64,000 bases of DNA, from assembly GCF_000468755.1 (NCBI RefSeq), contig NZ_AWEZ01000043.1, positions 1 to 64,000 of the forward strand. Reading direction: 5' to 3'. Below the pieces are notes generated by a model that saw only the letters and a list, made by a program, of their open reading frames with translations, did no database searches and had not been told where the DNA came from. This DNA comes from Olsenella profusa F0195. GTDB taxonomy: Bacteria; Actinomycetota; Coriobacteriia; Coriobacteriales; Atopobiaceae. Position 1 is the stretch's first letter, and each line of letters begins with the position of its first letter. The position numbers and the translations under genes were made by a program. This document shows positions 26,303 to 35,957 of the stretch, one piece after another.

Positions 26303-27694
26303 CTAGAAGGGCATCCTTCCGCCTGACATGCCCCCGCCCATGCCGAGGTTGCGCATCATGGTGCGCATCTGACGCATGGACTGCTTGGAGGGCGAGCCCA
26401 TCATCTGTCGCATCTTGCCCATCATCTTGTTCATCTCGCCCCACTGCTTGAGGAGCAGGTTGACCTCCTGCACGGTGCGACCGGAGCCCGCCGCAATGCG
26501 GCGACGGCGCTGGCCATTGATCAGCTTGGGCCTGAGGCGCTCCTCCGCCGTCATGGAGCGGATGATGGCCTCGATGCGGCCGAGCTGGGACTCGTCCATG
26601 GTGCCGCCGGCCTGGCGCATGATGCGATCGCCACCAGGCAGCATGCCGACCATCTTCTTGACGCCACCCATCTTGCGCACCTGCTGGAGCTGGGAGAGGT
26701 AGTCGTTCATGTCGAATCCCTCGCGCAGCATGCGCTCGGCGTCGGCGGCCTGCCTCTCGTCGGCCGCCATCTTCTGGGCCTGCTCGATGATGCCATAGAC
26801 ATCACCCATACCCAGGATGCGCTTGGCCATACGGTCGGGATGGAAGGGCTCCAGCGAGTCGGGCTTCTCGCCCATCGAGACGAACTTGATGGGCTTGCCG
26901 GTGACCTTGCGTACGGAAAGCGCGCCGCCACCCCGCGCGTCGCCGTCGAGCTTGGACATGACGACGCCGTCGAAGTCCACCCGCCTGGCGAACTCCGTGA
27001 CCACGTTGACCACGTCCTGGCCGCCCATCGCATCCACGACCATGAGGATCTGATCGGGCTTGACCGCCTGCTTGATGTCGACGGCCTCCCGCATCATCTC
27101 CTCATCCACCTGAAGGCGGCCGGCCGTGTCCACGATCACGATGTCGTTGAGGTGATCGACGGCCTCCTGTATGGCGCCCTGCGCAACCTTGACGGCATCC
27201 GTGCCGTCGCCACGATAGACGGCAACGCCGATCTCGCCGCCAAGCGTGGCGAGCTGGTCGGCGGCGGCGGGACGATGCGTGTCGCAGGCGGCCAGAAGCG
27301 GGCTCCTTCCCTGCTTCTTGAGCAGGTAGGCAAGCTTGGCCGCCGCCGTCGTCTTGCCCGAGCCCTGCAGGCCCACGAGCATGATGACGTTGGGGATGCG
27401 GTTCTGGGCGAGGACGAGGCCGGAATCGCTCGTGCCGAGGAGCTCCGTCAGCTGGTCGAGCACGATGGCGACCACGTTCTGTGCCGGAGAGAGGGAGTCC
27501 AGGACCTCGGCGGTCATGCACCGCTCCTTGCAGGTGGCCACGAACGCCTTGACCACGCGGTAGTTGACGTCCGCCTCAAGCAGGGCCAGGCGGATCTCAC
27601 GCATGGCATGGTTGATGTCGTCCTCCGTGAGGCGCCCCTTGCCCCTGAGGGAATCGAACGTCGCTTGGAGGCGGTCTGAGAGACTGTCGAACAT
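26303..27694 (-). CDS. ffh: Signal recognition particle protein Ffh
   Basis: This GTPase binds signal sequences and 4.5S RNA and targets ribosomes to the membrane. The 463-residue protein has the NG domain with G-motifs GLQGSGKTT (near residue 105), DTHRPAA, DTAGRL and SKLDGDARGG, then the Met-rich M domain (from about 320, ending MGGGMSGGRMPF). It follows ftsY by 3 bases, so the SRP protein and its receptor are co-expressed. No SRP RNA gene was recognised in the window. Confidence 0.95.
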   Translation of the reverse strand: MFDSLSDRLQATFDSLRGKGRLTEDDINHAMREIRLALLEADVNYRVVKAFVATCKERCMTAEVLDSLSPAQNVVAIVLDQLTELLGTSDSGLVLAQNRIPNVIMLVGLQGSGKTTAAAKLAYLLKKQGRSPLLAACDTHRPAAADQLATLGGEIGVAVYRGDGTDAVKVAQGAIQEAVDHLNDIVIVDTAGRLQVDEEMMREAVDIKQAVKPDQILMVVDAMGGQDVVNVVTEFARRVDFDGVVMSKLDGDARGGGALSVRKVTGKPIKFVSMGEKPDSLEPFHPDRMAKRILGMGDVYGIIEQAQKMAADERQAADAERMLREGFDMNDYLSQLQQVRKMGGVKKMVGMLPGGDRIMRQAGGTMDESQLGRIEAIIRSMTAEERLRPKLINGQRRRRIAAGSGRTVQEVNLLLKQWGEMNKMMGKMRQMMGSPSKQSMRQMRTMMRNLGMGGGMSGGRMPF

Positions 27695-27697
27695 GCG

Positions 27698-28603
27698 CTA
27701 CTTCCCTTCGTCCACGCCCACGAGCGCACCGCAGAAGGCGCGCGCATCGAAGGACTGGAGGTCCTCCAGGCCCTCACCCACGCCAATGCGGTAGATGGGC
27801 AGGCCCATGTTGTGTGCGATGGCGACCACGATGCCCCCCTTGGCGGTACCGTCGAGCTTGGTCACGATGAGGCCATCCACATCGAGGGCCCCGTTGAACT
27901 CCTTGGCCTGAGCAAGGCCATTCTGCCCCGTATTGGCATCGATGACCAGCACCACCGAGACCGGCATGGTGGAGCGCCTGCGCGTGACGCCGACCACCTT
28001 GGCAAGCTCGCGCATGAGCTCGGGACTCGTATGCAGGCGCCCCGCCGTATCCACGAGCACGAGGTCCGCACCCTCGCGCTCCGCGCGCTCGCAGGCGTCA
28101 TAGCACACGCTCGCGGGGTCGGCCCCGCGCTCACGGGTGACGACGGGCACGCCGGAGCGCTCCCCCCATACCTCGAGCTGCTCGATCGCCGCAGCGCGGA
28201 AGGTGTCCGCACCCCCGATGAGGCAGCGCTTGCCCTCGCCACGCGCGACATGGGCAAGCTTGCCCACCGTCGTCGTCTTGCCGGCACCATTGATGCCCAC
28301 GAAGAGCACGCAGGAGGGCGTGTCCTCGAAGGGGTCCCGCTCGCAGGCGGGAAAGACCTGTGCCAGGCGCTGCGCCAGGGCGCGCTTGAGCTGTGGTGCC
28401 GTGCGCAGGCTCTCGCGGGCGGCCTGCTCGCGCAGGTCGTTGCCCACCTGGAAGGCAACCTCCGCGCCCATGTCACCCATCACCAGACGATCCTCGAGGT
28501 CCTCCCAGAAGTCCTCGTCGACCTCGCCACCCATATAGAAGATCTCCGAGAGCGCCTCGCGCGAGCGGGAGAGACCCGCCCGCAGCCTGTCACCAAGACC
28601 CAT
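27698..28603 (-). CDS. ftsY: SRP receptor FtsY
   Basis: This receptor GTPase docks the SRP-ribosome complex at the membrane. The 301-residue protein is an NG domain with almost no acidic N-terminal extension, as in many Gram-positive bacteria. G-motifs: GINGAGKTTTVGKLA, DTFRAAAIEQL, DTAGRLHT and TKLDGTAKGG. It overlaps the smc stop by 1 base and leads directly into ffh. Confidence 0.94.
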   Translation of the reverse strand: MGLGDRLRAGLSRSREALSEIFYMGGEVDEDFWEDLEDRLVMGDMGAEVAFQVGNDLREQAARESLRTAPQLKRALAQRLAQVFPACERDPFEDTPSCVLFVGINGAGKTTTVGKLAHVARGEGKRCLIGGADTFRAAAIEQLEVWGERSGVPVVTRERGADPASVCYDACERAEREGADLVLVDTAGRLHTSPELMRELAKVVGVTRRRSTMPVSVVLVIDANTGQNGLAQAKEFNGALDVDGLIVTKLDGTAKGGIVVAIAHNMGLPIYRIGVGEGLEDLQSFDARAFCGALVGVDEGK

Positions 28604-31600
28604 CAGGCATCAACCACCCTTCCCGTCGCGTGATCGAGCCGCTGGCTCACCACGTGGCTTACGCCATCCGCCTGCATGGACACACCATACAGGACATCGG
28701 CCTGCTCCATCGTGCGCCTCTGGTGGGAGATCACGACGAGCTGCGTCGTCTTCTTGAGCTCCTCGATGGCATCGAGGAGCTTGGAGAGGTTGGAGTCGTC
28801 GAGCGCCGCCTCCACCTCATCGAACACGTAGAACGGCACCGTACGTGTCCGATACACGGCAAAGAGCAGGGCAAGCGCCGTCAGCGACTTCTCGCCACCG
28901 CTCATGAGCGTCATCTTCTGGATCCGCTTGCCGCGTGGCTGCGCCTGGATCTCGATGCCCGTCTCGTCGAGGTGGTCGGGGTCAAGGAGCTCGAGACGGG
29001 CGGTACCACCGGGGAACAGGAGCGAGAATATCTCCGAGAAGTTGGCGTTGACCTTGTCGAACACCACCACGAACCGCCTGCGCATCTTGCGCTCGATGGC
29101 CGTGATGATCCTTTTGAGGGAGGCGCGGGCACGCTCGAGGTCCTCCACTTGCCCGCCGATGAAGTCGGCGCGTCGCCTGAGCCGGTCGTACTCGCTCATG
29201 GCCACCTCGTTGACGGGGCCGATGTCGGCGAGCTCCGCCTCCAGGCGCTCCACGTCGCGCACCATGGCGTCACGGTCATCGGGGGCGGGGAGCCCAAGGG
29301 CCTCCTCGAGGATGGCACCCGTGTCGGTGATCTTGGTGATGGCGTTCTCAACCTGCACCTCAAGGCGTCCCTTGGCCACCTTGACCTCGCTCGCCTGGCC
29401 ACGCGCACGCTCCAGCTCCTGGGAGGCGGCATCGACCGCCGCACGGGCGTCGCCGATGGTCCTCTTGAGGGAATCGGAGTCCGCCTCGGCGAGCGACGCA
29501 CGGTCCTTGAGGCGCGCCGCCCATGCCAGTGCCCGCTCGCGCACGCCCTCGTAGCGCCTATGCAGCGGATCGATGCGCAGGCGCAGCACGTCCAGGGGGC
29601 CGGCGGAGCTCACGGCCTCGTCGATGCGACGGTCGGCCTGCTCGAGCTGGCGTGCGAGCTCCTCCTCGCGCCGGACGAGGTGACTCCTGCGCTCCGACAC
29701 GGTGGCCAGCTTGAGCTTGGCGTCCGAGAGCTTGGACTCGAGGGAACCCTCCTCCCGTGACGCCTCAGAGCGCTCGCGGGAGACACGCTCCAGCTCGTCC
29801 GACAACGCCTCCGCCCTGTGCGCCGCCTCGTCGGCCGCAGCCTTGCGCCCCGCAATGTCATGGCGGGCCTGCGCCATCCGCTCCCCTGCGGCAACGCGGC
29901 TGCCCTCCACCTGGGCACGCTCGGACGCCGCCTGGTCTATCTGGGCCCTCAGGCGCGTGACCTCGGACGTCGCCGAGGAGACCTCGCCCGTGAGGCGTGC
30001 CACCTCCCCCTGCGCCCCAGCGTGTGCGTCGCGCGCCTCGGAGAGCTCGCGCTCGCTGCGAGCAAGCTCCTCGCTGGCCGCCCTGAGCGCCGCCTCGAGC
30101 GCGGCCATGCCCTTGGTCATGCGGCGGATGCGACGCTTCCGCTCAAGCATGCCCTGCTCAACGCCGCTTGCGAAGCCCACGCTCGTACGGCCGTCCGGCC
30201 ACACCACCACGCCATCGCGGGTGGCGTAGGTGGCCTGAGGCTCACGGGCATGTGCCGCAAGGGCCTCGCCCACAGTGCCCACCAGGCGCACCCCCGCGAA
30301 GAGCGAGGAGACGAGGCTGTCATCGCCCTCACGGGCGCCCAGGAGCCCCACGAGCGACTCCCCCGCACCCTTGGACCCAGCCGCCCCCATAACCTCCTGG
30401 GAGACGACGGTCGCACGGCCGCGCTCGTGTGAGGACAGCGCGGCGTGAACGAGCGCATGGACGCCCTTCGCAGTGGGAGACACGAGCGCGCCCACATCGG
30501 AGCCAAGAAGCGCCTCGACGGTGGCATCCAGCCCCTCTGGTACGTCGATCAGGTCCGCGACGCGTGCCGAGACCAGCTCGGGGCTATCCTTGGCGAGGCG
30601 CGCCGCCAGCCTGTTGGCACCCTCTGCCTGCTCGTCCATGGCCTTGAGGGCCGAGAGCGTCGCCCGGGCACGCGCGAGCGACTCGCGTGCCGCATCCTGC
30701 CGTGCGCGACATCCCGTCAGCTTCCCCTGCAGGCGTCGTATGCCCTCGTGCGCACGTTCCGCTGACGTCCGTGCGACCTCAAGCTCGCGCCCCAGGCGCT
30801 CGCGATCGGCCGCGCGGGCCTCGAGCGCCTCTCGGGTCGTGCGCTCGCCGTCCTCTATCTGGGCGAGACGGCTCTCGAACATGCGGTCCTCGACCTCGGC
30901 ATTGGAGATCTGGTCCTGGAGCTTGGCATAGGCCAGGGTCTCCTGGTCGGCCGTGCGCTGCAGCCTACGCTGCTCGTCCGTCAGGCGCGAGAGGTGGCCC
31001 CCCAGCGTACGGCGGCGCTCCGTTGCCGCACGGACCTTGGGCTCCAGCTCCTCGACCTGTCGGCGCAGCTCCCCGTCCTCGCCCTTGGCCTCCTCAAGCT
31101 CCGTACCCACGCGTTCGTGCTCCTGCCGTGTGGCGCGACGCGTGCGCTCCATGTTGGAGAGGCTCATCCTGAGGTCCGAGAGGCGGGAGAGCATGTTCTT
31201 GCCCTTCTCCTCCAAGAGGCGCATGTCCGAGTCCATGCGGCCCAGCTGGTCGGAGAGGCGACGGCGCTGCTCGCCGAGATCCCCCACGAAGATGCCCTTC
31301 TCCTCGAGGAGGGCCTGATACCTGTTGAGGTCCGCCGTCCTCTCGTCCAGGCGGAACTGCGCGAGCTCTATGGCGGCGTCGGCCTCGCGTGCGCGCTCCT
31401 CCAGCACGCCGTAGTGCTCCTGGAGGCGACGCAGGTCGTCCACCGCAAGGATGCGTGCGAGCCGATCGAGCTCGTCGGAGACGGCACGCTGGCGCTTGGC
31501 CTTGTCCACCTGGCGCTCCAGGGGCCTCAGCTGGCGGTGTATCTCACGCTCGATGTCCTTGGCGCGCAGGAGGTTGTCATGCATGGCCTTGAGCTTGCGC

Positions 31601-32133
31601 TCGGAGCGCTCCTTGCGGCGGCGGTGCTTGGAGATGCCGGCCGCCTCCTCGATGAGCTCCCGGCGCTCCTCGGGGCGGCTGGCCAGGATGGAGTCGAGCT
31701 TGCCCTGGCTGATGATGGAGTGGGTGTCCTTGCCGAGACCGGAGTCGTGCAGGATGTCCGTGATGTCACGCAGGCGGCTCGGCGAGCCGTTGATGAGGTA
31801 CTCGGACTCGCCCGAGCGATACATCCTGCGCGTGATGGCGATCTCGGCGAAGTCGATGGGAATGATGTGGTCGGCGTTGTCGAGCGTGAGCGTGACCTCG
31901 GCGAGGGCGACGGCAGAGCGGCCCGAGGAGCCCGAGAAGATGACGTCCTCCATGGCCTGTCCGCGCAGCATCTTGGCGCTCTGCTCCCCCAGGACCCACA
32001 GGATAGCATCGGAGATGTTGGACTTGCCCGAGCCGTTGGGGCCCACCACCACGTTGAGGCCGGAATCGAATGACATGACCGTACGATCGGCAAACGACTT
32101 GAAGCCCTTGAGCGTCAGCGACTTGAGATACAA
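28603..32133 (-). CDS. smc: Chromosome segregation protein SMC
   Basis: The SMC ATPase organises chromosomes. At 1176 residues it is full length: Walker A GPNGSGKSN near residue 32, a first coiled coil (about 170-500), the hinge (about 510-660), a second coil (about 660-1010), the signature LMSGGEKSLTALALLFA, and Walker B FYVFDEVEAALDD. It lies between rnc (overlapping its start by 19 bases) and ftsY, the rnc-smc-ftsY-ffh order of many Gram-positive genomes. The ScpA/ScpB partners are not in the window. Confidence 0.96.
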   Translation of the reverse strand: MYLKSLTLKGFKSFADRTVMSFDSGLNVVVGPNGSGKSNISDAILWVLGEQSAKMLRGQAMEDVIFSGSSGRSAVALAEVTLTLDNADHIIPIDFAEIAITRRMYRSGESEYLINGSPSRLRDITDILHDSGLGKDTHSIISQGKLDSILASRPEERRELIEEAAGISKHRRRKERSERKLKAMHDNLLRAKDIEREIHRQLRPLERQVDKAKRQRAVSDELDRLARILAVDDLRRLQEHYGVLEERAREADAAIELAQFRLDERTADLNRYQALLEEKGIFVGDLGEQRRRLSDQLGRMDSDMRLLEEKGKNMLSRLSDLRMSLSNMERTRRATRQEHERVGTELEEAKGEDGELRRQVEELEPKVRAATERRRTLGGHLSRLTDEQRRLQRTADQETLAYAKLQDQISNAEVEDRMFESRLAQIEDGERTTREALEARAADRERLGRELEVARTSAERAHEGIRRLQGKLTGCRARQDAARESLARARATLSALKAMDEQAEGANRLAARLAKDSPELVSARVADLIDVPEGLDATVEALLGSDVGALVSPTAKGVHALVHAALSSHERGRATVVSQEVMGAAGSKGAGESLVGLLGAREGDDSLVSSLFAGVRLVGTVGEALAAHAREPQATYATRDGVVVWPDGRTSVGFASGVEQGMLERKRRIRRMTKGMAALEAALRAASEELARSERELSEARDAHAGAQGEVARLTGEVSSATSEVTRLRAQIDQAASERAQVEGSRVAAGERMAQARHDIAGRKAAADEAAHRAEALSDELERVSRERSEASREEGSLESKLSDAKLKLATVSERRSHLVRREEELARQLEQADRRIDEAVSSAGPLDVLRLRIDPLHRRYEGVRERALAWAARLKDRASLAEADSDSLKRTIGDARAAVDAASQELERARGQASEVKVAKGRLEVQVENAITKITDTGAILEEALGLPAPDDRDAMVRDVERLEAELADIGPVNEVAMSEYDRLRRRADFIGGQVEDLERARASLKRIITAIERKMRRRFVVVFDKVNANFSEIFSLLFPGGTARLELLDPDHLDETGIEIQAQPRGKRIQKMTLMSGGEKSLTALALLFAVYRTRTVPFYVFDEVEAALDDSNLSKLLDAIEELKKTTQLVVISHQRRTMEQADVLYGVSMQADGVSHVVSQRLDHATGRVVDA

Positions 32134-32885
32134 CGCATCCCCCGCATCCTAGCCCGAGACGCGTCCGCGTCAGCGTCCGTGGCTGCCAAGGGCCCCTCGG
32201 CAGCGAGGCGCTCGAGCGCGTCGCACGCGGCCTCGGTTTCGGCCTCCTTCTTGGAGGACCCGGAGCCCCTGCCCATGCGCCTCCCACCCACGAGCACCAC
32301 GGACGTGAACGTGGGGCTGTGCGCCGGACCCTCCTCACCCACCAGGCGATACTCGGGAGCGCAGTGGGCGTCGCGCTGCGTGACCTCCTGCAGGCGCGAC
32401 TTGGGCGAGACGGGGCGCCTGGCCAGCGTGGGGGTGATGCGCGCTGCGAGCGTGCGCATGACGAACCTGTGCGCCGCCTCATAGCCCCCGTCGAGGTAGA
32501 GCGCCCCCACGATGGACTCGTAGACGTTCTCGAGCGCGGAGTGCATCCCACGGGCACCCGTGCCCCGCTCCGACTCGCCCAGGATGATGTGCTCGCCGAT
32601 GCCGAGGTCCTGGGCGGCCTCGCTCAGGGTCTTGCCCGACACGAGCGAGATCTTGAGGCGCGTGAGCTCGCCCTCGTCCATGGTGGGGAAGCGCTCGAAC
32701 ACCTCGGTGGCGATGATGGCCCCGAGGATGGAGTCGCCGAGGAACTCGAGGCGCTCGTAGGAGGCCGAGACGGACCGGCCTTCCACGGCGGAGGGGTGGG
32801 TGAGGGCGTGCTCCAGGAGCTCGCGATTGGAGAACGTATGGCCCACGATCTTCTCTACGGCCGTGATGTGCGCGGCTATCTTCAT
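32115..32885 (-). CDS. rnc: Ribonuclease III
   Basis: It cleaves double-stranded RNA in rRNA maturation and mRNA decay. MKIAAHI at 32885 is preferred because it matches the family start; the longer frame upstream runs into acpP. The 256-residue product has the signature ERLEFLGDSILGAIIATE with catalytic acidic residues, the second acidic cluster ENVYESIVGALYLDGG, and a C-terminal dsRNA-binding domain (about 165-240, GRGSGSSKKEAETEAA). The last 20 residues are an Ala/Asp/Arg-rich extension that overlaps the smc start. Confidence 0.93.
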   Translation of the reverse strand: MKIAAHITAVEKIVGHTFSNRELLEHALTHPSAVEGRSVSASYERLEFLGDSILGAIIATEVFERFPTMDEGELTRLKISLVSGKTLSEAAQDLGIGEHIILGESERGTGARGMHSALENVYESIVGALYLDGGYEAAHRFVMRTLAARITPTLARRPVSPKSRLQEVTQRDAHCAPEYRLVGEEGPAHSPTFTSVVLVGGRRMGRGSGSSKKEAETEAACDALERLAAEGPLAATDADADASRARMRGMRCISSR

Positions 32886-32892
32886 GTATGCC

Positions 32893-33132
32893 CTACCCCT
32901 GTGAACGCTCGATAGCCACGACCGCATCCCCGATGGTGGCGATGCCTGTGAGGTCCCCGTTGCCCAGCCGTGTGCCAAACTCCTCCTCGAAGGTGGTCAC
33001 CAGCTCAAGCAGGTCGAAGGAGTCGGCGCCCAGCTCCTTGAACTCGGTCGCGGTCGTAAGCTCCGAGCGATCGCACTCCAGCTCGTCTGCCACCAGGTCG
33101 AGCACCCTGTCGAGCAGCTCCTCATGGGACAT
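32893..33132 (-). CDS. acpP: Acyl carrier protein
   Basis: It carries growing fatty acids on a phosphopantetheine arm. MSHEELL at 33132 gives 79 residues, the normal size, and GGGAG lies upstream. The attachment Ser is in GADSFDLLEL; the usual form is DSLD, and Phe replaces Leu here. The protein is acidic, as expected. It lies between plsX and rnc, a conserved arrangement. Confidence 0.93.
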   Translation of the reverse strand: MSHEELLDRVLDLVADELECDRSELTTATEFKELGADSFDLLELVTTFEEEFGTRLGNGDLTGIATIGDAVVAIERSQG

Positions 33133-33197
33133 GCACACCATCTCCCATCTCGTCCTCCAGGACAAATCCCATCCCTCTGATTGTAGCAATTGACGCG

Positions 33198-34205
33198 TTA
33201 CGGCTCCGCCTGCACCTCGGCGGCGAGACGCTCCACGAGCTTGGCGGCGCAGGCCCTCTGGGCGGCCAGGACGCCGTTCTTGACGGCCTCGGGGGACGTG
33301 GCGCCATGGCCAATGAGCACGGGCGCCTTGAGGCCCAACAGCATGGCCCCACCATACTGGTCACCCGAGAGCTTGGAGACGAGCCCCTTGAGGCCGGGCT
33401 TGAGCAGCCAGGCGCCTGTGGCGTAGCGCGGGGAGGATGCGGCGATCTCCCTGAGCTGGCTCACGATGAACTTGGCACAGCCCTCCACGGACTTGAGGGC
33501 GATGTTGCCCGAGAAGCCGTCCGTCACGATGACGTCAAAGCGGCCGGCAAGCAGGTCCGTGCCCTCGCAGTTGCCAACGAACCAGCCGGCGTCGCCGGAA
33601 GCGGCGGCGAGCGCCTCGTGCTCGGCAAGGGCGGCCTGGGAGCCCTTGGTCTCCTCTGCACCATTGGAGAGCAGGGCAACCGTGGGGTCGCCCACACCCA
33701 AAACGGTGCGCGCATAGGCACGTCCCATATGGGCAAACTGCACCATCATGTCCGGGCGCACGTCAGCGTTGGCGCCCATGTCCAGAAACACGGTGCTCCT
33801 GCCCATGATGCCCGGCACGGCCGTGGCGATGCACGCACGCTTGACGCCCTTGGTGCGACCGACACCCAGACTGGCCGCAGCAAAGATGGCACCCGTCGAG
33901 CCAGCGGAGAAGAAGCCGTCCGCCTCGCCCGTGCGCACGGCCGCCAGGCCCCGCACGATGCTGGAGTCCCTCTTGGAGCGCACGGCGTTGGTGGGATGCT
34001 CGTCCATGGCGATGACCTCGGTGCTCACCAGCGCACGGGTTCGCTCGTGGTGGGCGCAGAAGGGTACGACCACGTCCTCGTCGCCCACCACCAGAACGCT
34101 CAGATCGTCGCTTTCGGCAAGGGCGGCCTCGATGCCGGCGAGCACCACCTCGGGCCTCTCGTCGCCGCCCATGGCATCGACACAAATGCAACTCATGCGG
34201 ATCAT
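33198..34205 (-). CDS. plsX: Phosphate acyltransferase PlsX
   Basis: PlsX makes acyl-phosphate from acyl-ACP for phospholipid synthesis. Three starts are close: GTG 34211, ATG 34205 and ATG 34196. AGAAGGG placed 5 bases before 34205 favours that one, but the family start (VDAMGGD) fits any. The product is 335 residues, with CVDAMGGDERPEVV, GSTGAIFAAASLGVGR and VTDGFSGNIALKSVEG. It is followed by acpP, its substrate carrier, 65 bases downstream. Confidence 0.93.
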   Translation of the reverse strand: MIRMSCICVDAMGGDERPEVVLAGIEAALAESDDLSVLVVGDEDVVVPFCAHHERTRALVSTEVIAMDEHPTNAVRSKRDSSIVRGLAAVRTGEADGFFSAGSTGAIFAAASLGVGRTKGVKRACIATAVPGIMGRSTVFLDMGANADVRPDMMVQFAHMGRAYARTVLGVGDPTVALLSNGAEETKGSQAALAEHEALAAASGDAGWFVGNCEGTDLLAGRFDVIVTDGFSGNIALKSVEGCAKFIVSQLREIAASSPRYATGAWLLKPGLKGLVSKLSGDQYGGAMLLGLKAPVLIGHGATSPEAVKNGVLAAQRACAAKLVERLAAEVQAEP

Positions 34206-34239
34206 CCCCACCCTTCTGGCTCGAGCCCGGGTCGTCCAA

Positions 34240-34278
34240 ACACAAAGGGAGACCGACCCCCAACGGAGCCGGTCCCCC
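34240..34278 (-). terminator. Terminator after rpmF
   Basis: On the minus strand a 9-base arm GGGGGACCG pairs with CGGTCTCCC (one mismatch) around a 14-base loop, followed by TTTGTGTTT. It lies between rpmF and plsX and would partly uncouple them. Confidence 0.6.
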
Positions 34279-34299
34279 AGGCCTCATGCGCTGTTGGGG

Positions 34300-34479
34300 C
34301 TACTCGGTGACAACGACCTCACGATCCTTGTAATAGCCGCAGCTGGGACACACATGGTGCGGAAGCTTGGGTGCTCCGCACCGGGGGCACACGGAGCGTG
34401 CCGATGCGGCGAGCGTGCCGTTGGCGGAGCGGCGCGTGTGCGTGGCGCCGCGGCCCTTCTTCTGCTTGGGAACTGCCAT
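34300..34479 (-). CDS. rpmF: 50S ribosomal protein L32
   Basis: This is a 59-residue ribosomal protein. It starts MAVPKQKKGRGATHTRRS, the family signature, and carries a complete zinc site (CPRC, then CPSC), so this is the zinc (C+) form. It lies downstream of the DUF177/YceD gene and upstream of plsX, the classic yceD-rpmF-plsX order. An extended -10 element precedes it. Confidence 0.95.
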   Translation of the reverse strand: MAVPKQKKGRGATHTRRSANGTLAASARSVCPRCGAPKLPHHVCPSCGYYKDREVVVTE

Positions 34480-34551
34480 CTTGTACCTCTCTTACCCTCA
34501 TGCACGCCCCTGCGGATACGGGCGATCATTCCATCAAACACACAGGCGATA

Positions 34552-34560
34552 ACTATACCA
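34552..34560 (-). promoter_or_regulatory. Putative -10 promoter element of rpmF
   Basis: TGGTATAGT on the minus strand gives an extended -10 (TATAGT with TG upstream), about 75 bases before the rpmF start. No clear -35 box is seen. Confidence 0.45.
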
Positions 34561-34637
34561 CGCGTCCTGGGTCGGGCCATCGAGACCCCAATCTTCACGC
34601 AAATACACGAGAAGGGAACACGTACGGGCGGCAGGCA

Positions 34638-35213
34638 CTACGTATCCTCCCCCTCCAGCCTGAGGTCCCTGAGCGCCGCAAAGGGGCTCGATTCCATCCG
34701 CTCCCGTTCGCGCCGTGCCTCCACCTGGGCAGCGTGGCTACAATCGGTGTGGTTGAGGTTGGCTCCACAGATGGGACACAGCCCCTTGCAGCCCTCATGA
34801 CACAGCACCACAAAGGGCGTCTCCATGAGGATGGCGGAGGCGAGGGCATCCGTGAGGTCGATGGTATGGTCATCCCCCACCAGGGAGAAGTCCACCTCAT
34901 CCTCGTCATCGCCCAGTTCGACACCATCATCGGGCGCCTTGAAGAGATAGTACTCATCCACCTCGCCCGCGATGTCGAATGACGCCTCGTCCAGGCAGCG
35001 GTCACAGGTGCTCAGCACATGGGCGCACACGATGCCCGTCGCCAGGATGCCATCGCCCGCATTGGTGAGCATGAGGTCGAAGTCGAATCCGTCGGGAAGC
35101 GAGAACTCCTTCTCACCCAACACATAGGCGTGCTCGTCACCGTGCCCCTTAAGGGGCACACAGCCACCTGCGTCGGCGAGACGGTCATCTATGATCGTGA
35201 GAACCTGCCGCAC
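34638..35213 (-). CDS. DUF177 (YceD-like) protein
   Basis: It starts with GTG 35213; 191 residues. The N-terminal part is mixed beta; the centre has CDRCLDEA (about residue 70) and the C-terminal third has CHEGCKGLCPICGANLN, a Cys cluster usual for Gram-positive members and likely zinc-binding. DUF177 proteins are encoded with rpmF across bacteria and, in plants and bacteria, are linked to 23S rRNA accumulation. It follows the coiled-coil gene by 5 bases. Confidence 0.85.
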   Translation of the reverse strand: MRQVLTIIDDRLADAGGCVPLKGHGDEHAYVLGEKEFSLPDGFDFDLMLTNAGDGILATGIVCAHVLSTCDRCLDEASFDIAGEVDEYYLFKAPDDGVELGDDEDEVDFSLVGDDHTIDLTDALASAILMETPFVVLCHEGCKGLCPICGANLNHTDCSHAAQVEARRERERMESSPFAALRDLRLEGEDT

Positions 35214-35218
35214 GCCTG

Positions 35219-35716
35219 CTACCAGGGGACGTTGTTGGAATCGTTGCGGGAGCCAGCGTTCTCGTCGAGCGTCTGGCGCACGCGCGTGACGGAGTTGGTG
35301 AGCGACTTGAGATTGTCCTCCAGGTGAGCGAGCACGGTGTCGGCATATTCCTCCGCGTTATAGCGGGTGTCACGCTCATACTGCTGAGCCTGGTCGCGCA
35401 CGTCATCCGCCTTCTGCTGGGCGAGGCGCACGACCTCCTGATCGCCGGCGAGAATCATGGCCTGCTGCTGGGCGTCGGCAATGATGGAGTCTGCCTGCTG
35501 CTGGGCACGCTCGAGGGTCTCGCCCTCCTCCTTGACGATGCGACGGGCATCGGCGAACTCCTGGGGGAAGCGACTGCGCACCTCATCGAGGATCTCATAG
35601 ATCTCCTGGGCATCGACGATCCGCTTCTGGCCACCGCCGGTCAGGGGGGTCTTGCCTTCACTCACGACCTGTTCGAGCTCATCGAGCAAGCTCTCGATTT
35701 CCTCACCCGGCTGCAT
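35219..35716 (-). CDS. DivIVA-like / ATP synthase b-like coiled-coil protein
   Basis: The 165-residue protein is acidic and almost wholly helical. It has two parts: a short N-terminal helix pair (about 1-55, with IESLLDELEQVVSEGK) and a long coil rich in Gln, Glu and Ala (about 60-150, ERAQQQADSIIADAQQQAMI). No signal, membrane helix or catalytic motif is seen. Similar proteins encoded between coaD and the yceD-rpmF pair in Gram-positives are annotated as DivIVA- or ATPase-related, without proven function. A scaffolding or cell-division role is possible. ATG 35716 follows AAAGGAGCCC. Confidence 0.65.
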   Translation of the reverse strand: MQPGEEIESLLDELEQVVSEGKTPLTGGGQKRIVDAQEIYEILDEVRSRFPQEFADARRIVKEEGETLERAQQQADSIIADAQQQAMILAGDQEVVRLAQQKADDVRDQAQQYERDTRYNAEEYADTVLAHLEDNLKSLTNSVTRVRQTLDENAGSRNDSNNVPW

Positions 35717-35957
35717 GCAGGGCTCCTTTCGTCTTCCAAAGACCCAAGAGTCGTGCCACGCGGCACGGCGGTGCTCATTTCACTGCATTTTAGCAGAATA
35801 GCGTTGAGAGCCCCTCTCCCACCAAGAGCACCCAAAAAGCGCAACTGGATACCTTCCTGACTCGATTTGGCCTTTCCATCATCTTCCTTGACGTACTATA
35901 TGCGTGTTGCAACAAAGGGCCATCGGATAGCAAGGTTCCCAACACGAAGGGACTGCC